Source: an uncultured Oscillospiraceae bacterium
GTDB lineage: Bacteria > Bacillota > Clostridia > Oscillospirales > Oscillospiraceae
DNA length: 10,458 bases
Direction: 5' to 3'
Assembly: GCA_948616425.1 (NCBI GenBank)
Contig: CAPGBJ010000043.1
Location: 1 to 10,458 of the forward strand
Both the position numbers and the translations under genes were made by a program. Below the pieces are notes generated by a model that did no database searches, had not been told where the DNA came from, and saw nothing but the letters and a program-made list of their open reading frames with translations. Positions 1 through 6,261 of the stretch are shown piece by piece (position 1 is the first letter of the stretch; the number at the start of each line of letters is the position of its first letter).

Positions 1-18
1 AAAATTTTTGAGGCAATT

Positions 19-75
19 CGACATTTTTGCCCCGTTAAGGCGGTGTCACACTCCTTGCGGGGGGCTAAAAAGTCG
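19..75. repeat. Imperfect long hairpin with nested inner palindrome
   Basis: The arms at 19-33 and 61-75 are reverse complements at 13 of 15 positions, both starting from CGAC when each is read inward. The 27-nt spacer holds a second symmetric core, AAGG..GTGTCACAC..CCTT (about 37-56). No long T-run follows on either strand, so it is not a classical rho-independent terminator. It could be a structured RNA, a protein-binding site or part of a small mobile element. The function is unknown. Confidence 0.4.
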
Positions 76-241
76 AGGAAACGGAGGAAATAGAAAGAAA
101 ATCGGCGCTTTCAATGTAAAAAAGTGAGATTGGTAGACATCTGGTAGACCGGCCAAATTTCCGCATCTCCACACCCCTTGTCCCCCAAGGCCTCCGCCCG
201 CTTTTTTGGTAGACATTTGGTAGACCGGGGGGCAAAAATGT
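21..241. repeat. About 220-bp segment bounded by a 13-bp perfect inverted repeat
   Basis: ACATTTTTGCCCC at 21-33 is the exact reverse complement of GGGGCAAAAATGT at 229-241, and a related half-copy (GGGGCTAAAAAG) lies at 61-72. The pentamer AGGCA occurs just outside both ends (11-15 and 244-248), though not directly abutting. No transposase or other convincing ORF lies inside. The layout resembles a miniature inverted-repeat element, but chance or a regulatory structure cannot be excluded from one copy. Confidence 0.35.
130..228. repeat. Two 23-bp direct repeats, each a TGGTAGAC doublet
   Basis: The copies at 130-152 and 206-228 match at 22 of 23 bases (the only difference is C141 versus T217) and sit 76 bp apart. 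Each copy contains TGGTAGAC twice at an 11-bp step, about one helical turn, giving four binding-site-like octamers on the same face. Such paired short direct repeats are typical of recombinase arm-type sites or iteron-like binding sites. No recombinase or replication gene is visible in the window, so the role is open. Confidence 0.6.
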
Positions 242-254
242 ATAGGCATAGAGA

Positions 255-287
255 AGGCCCACAGATTTGTTTAAAATCTGTGGGCCT
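255..287 (-). terminator. Perfect 14-bp-stem hairpin, probable terminator of the lipoprotein-chemoreceptor transcript
   Basis: AGGCCCACAGATTT (255-268) pairs perfectly with AAATCTGTGGGCCT (274-287) around a 5-nt loop. It lies about 105 nt downstream of the chemoreceptor stop codon in the direction of transcription. The tract after the stem on the minus strand is only pyrimidine-rich (CTTCTCT) and not a clean U-run, so termination is likely but not certain. A 3'-end stabilising or attenuating structure is the alternative. Confidence 0.5.
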
Positions 288-391
288 GGGGCAATAAAGT
301 TAACATGAAACGCCTGAATCTGCATACGCATTCGTTTGGGGAATCGGCAAGCGGATATGGTTTTTATATGGTATAAGAACTCAGAACCAAA

Positions 392-1978
392 TTACAAATT
401 CGCAAATACGTCCATCTGCTTTTGTAGCTCCCCTACAATTTCTTGGTTAGTGTCCATGCGGGCGGTAATGCCGGCCATGTCATCCACCAAGACGCGAGTA
501 CTGCCAGCAGCGCCGGTAATGCCGGAGACCGCGCCGTCAATGGCGCCAGAAATACTGGAAATGGAACCGGCAATCCCATCCATAGCTACCCTGAGTCGGC
601 CTGCCCTGTCGTTGAATGCATCCATAGCGTGCCCAATATAGACAGAATCCTCTCGATACTGCTGTCCCGCCTGGACAGACCGCTTCAGCTGTAATAAGGT
701 GGCCTCGCCCAGGTAATCCGCTAATTCCCGAGCGCTGCTGGACAGATATTCCACCGCGCCTATGACTATCTCGCTCACTTCCTGAATATGGCTGGCCGTC
801 TCAGCGCAGGAGTCGGCCAACTGGCGGACCTCCTGCGCCACCACAGAAAATCCCGCTCCGGCTGCCCCGGCCCTCGCGGCCTCAATAGAGGCGTTGATTG
901 CAATCAGATTGGTGGAGGAGGAGATGTTCAAAATATCTTTGGTCAAGATGCTGATTTGGTCCACACTGCGGCTCTTTTCAATGGCCTGGTCCAGCATGGA
1001 CATGATTTCCTCAGTCTTTGCCTGGACAGTCTCCATCTCGGTTCGGGCGGACTGCTCCATCTCTTCAGCCCGTCCTCGCATGTCGGCGGAGTAGGCTGTA
1101 ATGGCAGTACATTCCTCCTCCATACTCTTTGCGTCACCCTGCGTGCTGGAAGCACTGGTTCGAATGGCTGTGGCACTGCCGGCAATCTCCTCCAGGGCGG
1201 CGGAGAGCTGCTCCGTCAGTCCTGACAGGTCCTGAACACTGCTGCTGGAGGTCCGGGTCCGCTGGCGCACCTCGCCTACCACGCCGCTGATGCGCTCGGA
1301 GCTGTCTTGGAGGGTTCCCATCGCGTCTCGGATGGGGGCAATCACATAATTTCGGATGATGCGGAAGGCGGCGGCCACCAGTAACACACCAATCACAAGG
1401 GTGACCGCACTGATGATCAGGGAGGTGATGTAGACCACAGACAGCCGGCCCCGGGCCGCCTCTGCCTGTCTGCTGACCGAGCTGTAGAGGGTGTCAATCT
1501 CCTGCTCCACTGCGCCGCTCCAGGTGGCCACATCCCCGTTGGCCATGGCGTAAGCCTCCTGGGTCTTGCTGTCAGCACTGGCGCAGACCAGGTAGACCAG
1601 AGCGTGCTTGAACGCGTCGTAGTCCTCTAGAAGAGAGCGGTAGGTCCCCAGGTCCTCCTCAGAGACGAAATGCTCGTAGGCGGCCAGCTTTTCATCCAGG
1701 TCGGCCTCTTCCGCTTTGATCTCCTGAATCAGACGAATCATAGTGGCGTGATCCTCCGCCACTATGTGGGACAGAGCCAGGCGGTGGATATCCATCATAG
1801 ATCGTCTGATGCCCTCCAGCTGGCCCTCGCTGACCATATATTCGTCCACAATGGTCCCTGCGTTGGCATGGACATTGTTGATGCTGAACACCGCCAGAAT
1901 ATTGGACAGCAGCGCCACCAGTCCCAGCAGGACGATGGGCAGAACCAGGCGCCGCTGCAAAGTCAGTTTGCCTCTCAT
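392..1978 (-). CDS. Methyl-accepting chemotaxis protein (transmembrane chemoreceptor)
   Basis: This is a 528-residue chemoreceptor that would relay an extracellular signal to the CheA-CheW kinase complex at the inner face of the membrane. Two hydrophobic segments (residues about 11-33 and 181-205) flank a roughly 145-residue, mostly helical sensor region of the four-helix-bundle type. The cytoplasmic part is a long coiled coil. Its signalling hairpin lies at about 356-392 and is recognised from TNLIAINASIEAARAG and GFSVVAQEVRQLA. The start at 1978 (MRGKLTLQRR) is chosen because GGAGGAG lies 5 nt upstream. The frame stays open further upstream, to 2248, but that stretch overlaps the lipoprotein gene and has no matching motif. 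The usual Glu and Arg/Lys of the tip motif GExGxGF are both Ala here (A372, A375). No clear HAMP motif follows the second membrane segment. The gene follows the solute-binding lipoprotein by 31 nt, so shared transcription and a shared ligand are likely (inference). Confidence 0.93.
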   Translation of the reverse strand: MRGKLTLQRRLVLPIVLLGLVALLSNILAVFSINNVHANAGTIVDEYMVSEGQLEGIRRSMMDIHRLALSHIVAEDHATMIRLIQEIKAEEADLDEKLAAYEHFVSEEDLGTYRSLLEDYDAFKHALVYLVCASADSKTQEAYAMANGDVATWSGAVEQEIDTLYSSVSRQAEAARGRLSVVYITSLIISAVTLVIGVLLVAAAFRIIRNYVIAPIRDAMGTLQDSSERISGVVGEVRQRTRTSSSSVQDLSGLTEQLSAALEEIAGSATAIRTSASSTQGDAKSMEEECTAITAYSADMRGRAEEMEQSARTEMETVQAKTEEIMSMLDQAIEKSRSVDQISILTKDILNISSSTNLIAINASIEAARAGAAGAGFSVVAQEVRQLADSCAETASHIQEVSEIVIGAVEYLSSSARELADYLGEATLLQLKRSVQAGQQYREDSVYIGHAMDAFNDRAGRLRVAMDGIAGSISSISGAIDGAVSGITGAAGSTRVLVDDMAGITARMDTNQEIVGELQKQMDVFANL

Positions 1979-1983
1979 GGAAT

Positions 1984-1990
1984 CTCCTCC
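1984..1990 (-). promoter_or_regulatory. Ribosome binding site fixing the chemoreceptor start
   Basis: GGAGGAG on the minus strand lies 5 nt before the ATG at 1978. It decides the start in favour of MRGKLTLQ over the longer in-frame extension that runs back into the lipoprotein gene. Confidence 0.8.
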
Positions 1991-2009
1991 CAATGATGAT
2001 GTACTTGGT

Positions 2010-3239
2010 TTAGCGTGCAGTGACACCCTCCACCAGCCGGTCCAGTTGGGCCTGGAGGGAGGCGCCGGAGGGGTTCCCGGCAGCCATACTGCCGGCAAAC
2101 TGGGACACCGGGTCCCAAAACTTTCCACCCACCCGTTGGAGCTGGGAAAACTCCGATTGGGCCAGCAGCGCGGCAATGGCAGGAGAGCTCTGGACCTGGG
2201 GGGAGTTGGCGGCGTTGACGTTGGAAGGGCCCTGACCCCGCAGCTCAAAGCGCAGCCGCTGATTTTCCTCGTTGGTAATCCATTCCGCCAGTCTGGCTGC
2301 CCACTCCGGATGTTGGGAATAGGCGTTTACGCCGATGAGTTTGCAGCCCGAGAAGGAGGCCATCTGTATTGATTGACCCGCGCAGAGAAAGGCGGGCAAT
2401 TTAGCCGCCCCAGTGTTCTCCCCCCAGGCCTGTTCCACTGCCACGGCGTTCCATACGCCGCTGACTCCGGCCACCACAGAGCCGTCTTGCACACCGGCCA
2501 GAAACTGGGTGTCCGTCATATTGGCAAAGCCGGGACTTGCCGCAATGGAGAGCATCGACTGGGCCACATCCACCCCGCGAATGGGGGTGTCGGCGCTGTT
2601 CCAGGTGCAGTAATTGGTCAGACCGTCCTCATTGAGTCCCACCTCCAGGCCGGTATTGCCAAAGAAGGCGTACACGTACCAGGCGGAGGACCAGTCCATA
2701 GCCACCCGCCGCCCGGCCTGGGCCGCTACATCCAACATCCGCTCCAGACTTTGGATGTCCTCCTGGGAGAAGTAGGCCTTATTGTAGTATAGAAAATAGC
2801 CGTTGTCCGCGGTCAGAGGGTATGCGTAGAGCGTGCCGTCTACACTGGCCGCCTCCACCGCCGCGGAGAGATTGGCCGCCCGGATGGCCGCCCCGTCCTC
2901 AATGGGGTCCAGACCTCCGGCCGCGGCCAGGGCGGCCACCTGGTCATCGGCAAAAGCGAACACATCCGCCCCTTTTTCCAGGTCTCCCAGCAGAGCGTCC
3001 TTGCAGTTGGACTCACTCTGGGCTTGATAGGTGATCTGGAAACTGGCCTGGCCGGCATAGTGGGATTGAAATGAGGCAAATATCTCCTGAAGAAGGGCCT
3101 CGTCCTCCTGCGCGCCCCACACGGTCAGTGCCACTACGCCATCTGACGTTTGGCCGCCTCCAGAGGACTCCTCCTGCCTGTGGCAGGCGGTCAGCAGCAG
3201 CAAGGCGGACAGCGCCAGAAGAAAAACGCTCTTTTTCAA
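2010..3239 (-). CDS. Extracellular solute-binding lipoprotein (sugar-type, SBP family 1)
   Basis: This is a periplasmic-binding-protein fold lipoprotein, most like the maltose/oligosaccharide-type solute-binding proteins of ABC importers. The N-terminus reads MKKSVFLLALSALLLLTAC: Lys-Lys, a hydrophobic core and the lipobox LTAC with Cys19, followed by a Ser/Gly-rich tether, so it should be lipid-anchored outside the membrane. Family-like stretches include TVWGAQEDEALLQEIFASF near the start, NGYFLYYNKAYF in the middle, and GVNAYSQHPEWAARLAEWIT near the C-terminus. The start is a TTG. TTG at 3239 sits 10 nt after GGAAGGG. TTG at 3248 (adding MIQ) is almost on top of that site, and a stop codon precedes both in frame. 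The mature product is about 390 residues, normal for the family. No permease or ATPase gene adjoins it; the next gene is a chemoreceptor 31 nt downstream. The exact ligand cannot be read from the sequence. Confidence 0.88.
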   Translation of the reverse strand: MKKSVFLLALSALLLLTACHRQEESSGGGQTSDGVVALTVWGAQEDEALLQEIFASFQSHYAGQASFQITYQAQSESNCKDALLGDLEKGADVFAFADDQVAALAAAGGLDPIEDGAAIRAANLSAAVEAASVDGTLYAYPLTADNGYFLYYNKAYFSQEDIQSLERMLDVAAQAGRRVAMDWSSAWYVYAFFGNTGLEVGLNEDGLTNYCTWNSADTPIRGVDVAQSMLSIAASPGFANMTDTQFLAGVQDGSVVAGVSGVWNAVAVEQAWGENTGAAKLPAFLCAGQSIQMASFSGCKLIGVNAYSQHPEWAARLAEWITNEENQRLRFELRGQGPSNVNAANSPQVQSSPAIAALLAQSEFSQLQRVGGKFWDPVSQFAGSMAAGNPSGASLQAQLDRLVEGVTAR

Positions 3240-3271
3240 CTGTATCAATCCCTTCCAATTGAATCCAGTGC

Positions 3272-3300
3272 ATTATACCATTTTTTCCCGCTGATGACAA
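3272..3300 (-). promoter_or_regulatory. Sigma-A type promoter of the lipoprotein-chemoreceptor unit
   Basis: On the minus strand the -35 box TTGTCA (3295-3300) and a perfect -10 box TATAAT (3272-3277) are separated by exactly 17 bp. Transcription should begin near 3264, giving a leader of about 25 nt before the TTG start. The promoter lies between the biotin operon terminator and the lipoprotein gene, so this unit is independent of bioYBDA. Confidence 0.85.
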
Positions 3301-3324
3301 CTGGGTTTCTACCTTTGCGCTGCG

Positions 3325-3376
3325 GCAAAAAAAGAGAGAGAAGCTGGCCGACCTTTCGCCAGTTTCTCTCTTTTAT
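3325..3376 (-). terminator. Rho-independent terminator of the biotin operon
   Basis: On the minus strand AAAGAGAGAAACTGGC and GCCAGCTTCTCTCTCTTT pair around a short GAAAGGTCG loop, and the stem runs directly into a seven-T tract (3327-3333). It begins about 32 nt after the bioA stop codon and before the promoter of the next unit. The T-rich sequence on the other side suggests partial activity in the plus direction too. Confidence 0.88.
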
Positions 3377-3407
3377 CTCTGCCGCCCCCGTTCCGGAGGG
3401 GGCCGAA

Positions 3408-4607
3408 TTACCTGGCAAACCAGGCTTTCATGGTGTCCAACACCTGTATCAGTTCCGCCTCAGTGATGATATAGGGCACCATGGCGTACATATAGTTCAG
3501 GAATGGCCTGCTAAACACCCCCCGGCGATAGGCAAACTGCTGGTAACCTCTGAGTATAGCGGGGTCCAGGACTTCCACGCAGACGCAGCCCCCCATCACT
3601 CTGACCTGTCTGACTTCAGGATGGGAAAAGCCGGCCATCTCCCGGCTGGTGATCTCTTCGATCCGGTGAATTTTAGACATATAGTCCTGGGTTTCAAAGA
3701 GCTCAATGGATTTTAAAGCCGCGGCGCAGGCCAGCGCGTTGCCCATAAAGGTGGGGCCGTGCATCAGGGCATGATTTGGGTCCTCATCGTAGAACCCCTC
3801 GTAGACCTTCTGGCCGGCCACGGTCACGGCGTGGCCAATATACCCGCCGGTGAGGGCTTTTCCCAAGACCAGGATATCCGGCAAAACCAGGTCAGCCACA
3901 AACCGGTTTCCCGTCCGACCAAATCCGGTGGCCACCTCGTCAAAGATAAGCAGTACGCCGTACTGATCGCACAGTTCCCGGGCCCGTTTTAGGAACGCGA
4001 GGTCATACATCCGCATCCCGCCGGCCCCCTGAAGCAGAGGTTCTACCAGAAAACAGTTCAGCCTCTGGTGGTACTGCCGGAAGGCCTGCTCCAGCGGCTC
4101 CATCTGTGTGGGGATGTGGAGTACATGCGGGCTAGGGCCGTAGGCGTTGAGGACAAAATGGTAGTCCTCGTCATCCCCCGCCTCCATCGTTTTAAAGGTA
4201 TCCCCGTGATAGGCGTGCTCCAGGGCCAGGATCATGGTGCGCTGACTTTCCCCCCGGTTCATATAGTATTGCAGCGCCATTTTTAGAGCTACCTCCACGG
4301 CCACGCTCCCCGAGTCAGAGAAAAAACAGTGGTTCAGATCCCCGGGCAGGAACTCCTCCAGCTTTTGGGACAGCTGCTGGACGGGGCGGTGGGTCAGCCC
4401 CCCCAACATGACATGGGAAAACCGGTTCACCTGGTCTATGATGGCCCGGTTTAGTTCGGGATGCTTGTAGCCGTGGATTACACTCCACCAGGAGGACACC
4501 GAGTCAATCAATTTTTGGTCCTCTGTGTACAGGTAGACCCCCTCCGCATCCACAATTTCATAGGGCGCCCCCATCGTTTTCATCTGCTGATATGGATACC
4601 AAATCAT
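3408..4607 (-). CDS. bioA: Adenosylmethionine-8-amino-7-oxononanoate aminotransferase (DAPA synthase)
   Basis: BioA is a cytosolic, PLP-dependent class III aminotransferase. It converts 7-keto-8-aminopelargonate (KAPA) to 7,8-diaminopelargonate, normally with S-adenosylmethionine as amino donor. The 399 residues are somewhat fewer than the 429 of E. coli BioA but cover the whole fold. Visible family motifs are SSWWSVIHGYKHPELN (38-53), HVMLGGLTH (65-73), FFSDSGSVAVEVALKMA (95-111), HAYHGDT (131-137), EPLLQGAGGMRMY (189-201) and FDEVATGFGRTG (222-233, with the PLP-binding Asp223). LGKALTGG (248-255) carries the Schiff-base Lys250, and MHGPTFMGN is at 282-290. The ATG overlaps the bioD stop codon as ATGA. 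It is the last gene of the operon, with a terminator just after it. SSWW plus the MHGPTFMGN context separates it from other class III aminotransferases. Confidence 0.97.
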   Translation of the reverse strand: MIWYPYQQMKTMGAPYEIVDAEGVYLYTEDQKLIDSVSSWWSVIHGYKHPELNRAIIDQVNRFSHVMLGGLTHRPVQQLSQKLEEFLPGDLNHCFFSDSGSVAVEVALKMALQYYMNRGESQRTMILALEHAYHGDTFKTMEAGDDEDYHFVLNAYGPSPHVLHIPTQMEPLEQAFRQYHQRLNCFLVEPLLQGAGGMRMYDLAFLKRARELCDQYGVLLIFDEVATGFGRTGNRFVADLVLPDILVLGKALTGGYIGHAVTVAGQKVYEGFYDEDPNHALMHGPTFMGNALACAAALKSIELFETQDYMSKIHRIEEITSREMAGFSHPEVRQVRVMGGCVCVEVLDPAILRGYQQFAYRRGVFSRPFLNYMYAMVPYIITEAELIQVLDTMKAWFAR

Positions 4608-5302
4608 CCCTCATCCCCCGATTCATATTGTGACAGCAGCAGTTCGACCGGAATGTCCAGGTCGGTGTCGCCCCTTTTGACCAGGGCCACCACCTTGGTT
4701 CCAGTGAGGTGCTCGCACATCGCTATGTTGTCCCTGTGGAGCGTATTTCCCGGTTGGAAGTGGTTGAAGACAATCCCTCTGAGCGGGATGCCCTGTTGCT
4801 TCAAATAGAAAGCGGTCAGTCCCACGGCGTTAATGGCGCCCAGCCCGGCGTCCGCCACCAGGAGGCAGCCCAGTCCGCAGGCCCGAACCACATCGGGCAG
4901 CCAGAGCTCCTCCGTGTCGAAACGCAGGGGGCAGAGGATCCCCCCAGAGCCCTCCACAGTGACATACTCATAGGAGGAGGAGAGGGCTCTATACTCCTGA
5001 AGGACACGCTCTAGGCGGACCGGATTGCCCTCCAGCCGGGAGGCGAGGTGGGGCGAGACGGCGGCCTCATAGACGAAGGGGCACATCCGCTCCAGGGGCT
5101 GGCCGATTCCCGACACCCGCTTGACGTACAGCGCGTCCCCCGGGACCAGCGTCCCGTCTGACAGCCGGTCATTTCCGCTCATGGCAGCCTTAAAGTAGGC
5201 GGCGCGGACGCCGGTCTGATGCAGCTTTTTCAAAATTAAGCCGCTGACAAAGGTCTTCCCCACCTCTGTCCCGGTCCCAATGACGAACAGTCCCTTGCTC
5301 AT
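4604..5302 (-). CDS. bioD: ATP-dependent dethiobiotin synthetase
   Basis: BioD closes the ureido ring: 7,8-diaminopelargonate, CO2 and ATP give dethiobiotin, in the cytosol. The 232-residue protein is of normal length. The P-loop GTGTEVGKT (9-17) matches the family signature (GTDTEVGKT in E. coli). It is followed by YFKAAMSG (36-43) with the substrate-contacting Lys38, AAVSPHLA (80-87), the second signature VEGSGG (116-121) with Glu117, and VFNHF (178-182) at the nucleotide-base side. The start ATG overlaps the stop of bioB as ATGA and is preceded by GAGGTG 5 nt upstream. The end overlaps the bioA start in the same way. This strict 4-nt overlap on both sides points to translational coupling and matched expression of the three enzymes. 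Confidence 0.97.
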   Translation of the reverse strand: MSKGLFVIGTGTEVGKTFVSGLILKKLHQTGVRAAYFKAAMSGNDRLSDGTLVPGDALYVKRVSGIGQPLERMCPFVYEAAVSPHLASRLEGNPVRLERVLQEYRALSSSYEYVTVEGSGGILCPLRFDTEELWLPDVVRACGLGCLLVADAGLGAINAVGLTAFYLKQQGIPLRGIVFNHFQPGNTLHRDNIAMCEHLTGTKVVALVKRGDTDLDIPVELLLSQYESGDEG

Positions 5303-6261
5303 AACCGCACCTCATAGCCCAGGGCATGGAGCAATTCCAAATCAGTTTTGACGGTGATGCCCGCCGTGGTGAGCATATCGCCCGAGATAGCCGCGTTGGC
5401 CCCGGACTGAAAACAGCCCCGGCCCTTGTCCTCCAGCAGCCCTCGGCCCCCTGCCAGGCGGATGGAGGCATCAGGCAGGAGAAAACGGTACACCGCCGCG
5501 ATTCGGCGCATGTCCTCCCCAGTGAGCCGCTCATTTTGCTCCAGCGGGGTGCCGGGGATGGGATTGAGCATATTGAGGGGCACGCTTTTAATCCCAAGCT
5601 CCCGGAGGGTGAGGGCCATGTCGACCCGGTCCTCTGCCGTCTCTCCCAGGCCCATGATGCCCCCGGAGCAGACAGTAAGGCCGGCGGCTTGGGCGGCGCG
5701 AATGGCGGCTATTTTATCGTCAAAGGTGTGGGTGGTGCAGATATTGGGAAAATTCCGCCGGGAGGTCTCCAGGTTGTTGTGGGCCCGCTCCGCCCCCGCC
5801 TCCCGAAGTCTGCGGTACGCGCCCTCGTCCAGCAGCCCCACCGAGACGCAGATGGAGAGGTTGGTCTCCGCCTTGATCTGTCTGATGGCCTGACACAGCT
5901 GATCTACCTCCAAATTGGACAGCCCTCTGCCCGAGGTGACAATTGAGTAACGCGGCACACCCTGCGCCTCGTTGATTTTGGCCTGCTCCACCAGCTGTGC
6001 CGGGGAGAGAAGGGGGTACTCCGCCGCCCCGGTGTGGTTGTGGGCCGACTGGGCGCAGAAGCGGCAGTTCTCAGAACATCTGCCGCTCTTTCCATTGACA
6101 ATGGCGCACAGGTCGAAGCGGCTTCCGCAGAAATGGCGGCGTATTTCATCCGCCCGTCTGCACAGGTCCTCCAGGGGCTGACTGTAAAGGACGAGCGCCT
6201 CATCGCCTGTCAGCTCCTGGCCCTGTAGAACTCGTTGGGTCAGCTGGTCAAGTCTGCTCAT
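5299..6261 (-). CDS. bioB: Biotin synthase (radical SAM), probably Type II auxiliary-cluster form
   Basis: BioB is a cytosolic radical-SAM enzyme that inserts sulfur into dethiobiotin to make biotin. The 320 residues contain the radical-SAM cluster motif CSENCRFC (Cys62, Cys66, Cys69), NNLETS (162-167), VCSGGIMGLGE (197-207, with Cys198) and IRLAGGRG (267-274, with Arg268). Cys138, Cys198 and Arg268 align with E. coli Cys128, Cys188 and Arg260. At the position of E. coli Cys97, a ligand of the [2Fe-2S] cluster that is sacrificed as the sulfur source, this protein has Ser106 (PRYSIVTSGRG). It has extra cysteines, notably Cys52 (FDLCAIVNGKSG) and Cys175 (NICTTHTF), where E. coli has none. This fits the Type II biotin synthases of anaerobes, described with a [4Fe-5S] auxiliary cluster. 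The ATG overlaps the end of bioY by 14 nt, with GAGGGGG upstream. Biotin synthase identity is firm; the Type II assignment is inference. Confidence 0.96.
   Translation of the reverse strand: MSRLDQLTQRVLQGQELTGDEALVLYSQPLEDLCRRADEIRRHFCGSRFDLCAIVNGKSGRCSENCRFCAQSAHNHTGAAEYPLLSPAQLVEQAKINEAQGVPRYSIVTSGRGLSNLEVDQLCQAIRQIKAETNLSICVSVGLLDEGAYRRLREAGAERAHNNLETSRRNFPNICTTHTFDDKIAAIRAAQAAGLTVCSGGIMGLGETAEDRVDMALTLRELGIKSVPLNMLNPIPGTPLEQNERLTGEDMRRIAAVYRFLLPDASIRLAGGRGLLEDKGRGCFQSGANAAISGDMLTTAGITVKTDLELLHALGYEVRL

Larger units (their letters stand above)
1..391. other. Non-coding, repeat-rich intergenic region at the left window edge
   Basis: No ORF here has a plausible start, ribosome binding site or recognisable protein. 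The short reading frames on the minus strand run straight through the repeats and hairpins. The region holds the 19-75 hairpin, the 21/241 inverted repeat, the TGGTAGAC direct repeats and the 255-287 hairpin. Bases 288-391 lie just downstream of the chemoreceptor stop codon, and I see nothing specific in them. Confidence 0.6.

Noticed and set aside
130..228. CRISPR array
   Set aside because: There are only two repeat units with an internal doublet, 53 bp between them, no further units and no cas gene.
46..331. Small minus-strand frames (67 and 88 residues) in the left intergenic region
   Set aside because: They read through the direct repeats and the 255-287 hairpin, have no ribosome binding site and resemble no protein. 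The repeats look like DNA-level features.
1979..2248. Longer chemoreceptor reading frame starting at 2248
   Set aside because: It overlaps the lipoprotein gene by over 230 nt, its extra 90 residues are Pro/Ser/Arg-rich shadow sequence, and a strong GGAGGAG site marks the start at 1978.
1764..2372. Plus-strand 202-residue open frame
   Set aside because: It lies antisense across two clear minus-strand genes, has no convincing start site or domain, and shows the composition of a shadow frame in GC-rich DNA.
2010..3239. Binding protein as part of a biotin import system with bioY
   Set aside because: BioY-type ECF transporters do not use extracellular binding proteins, the protein resembles sugar-type SBPs, and a terminator plus a separate promoter divide it from the biotin operon.
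3385..3402. CCCCC/GGGGG mini-hairpin after bioA
   Set aside because: The stem is only about 5 bp and no T-run follows. The much stronger hairpin at 3325-3376 is the terminator.
5326..5946. Plus-strand 206-residue open frame
   Set aside because: It is wholly antisense to bioB, whose protein motifs are unmistakable. There is no ribosome binding site or domain.
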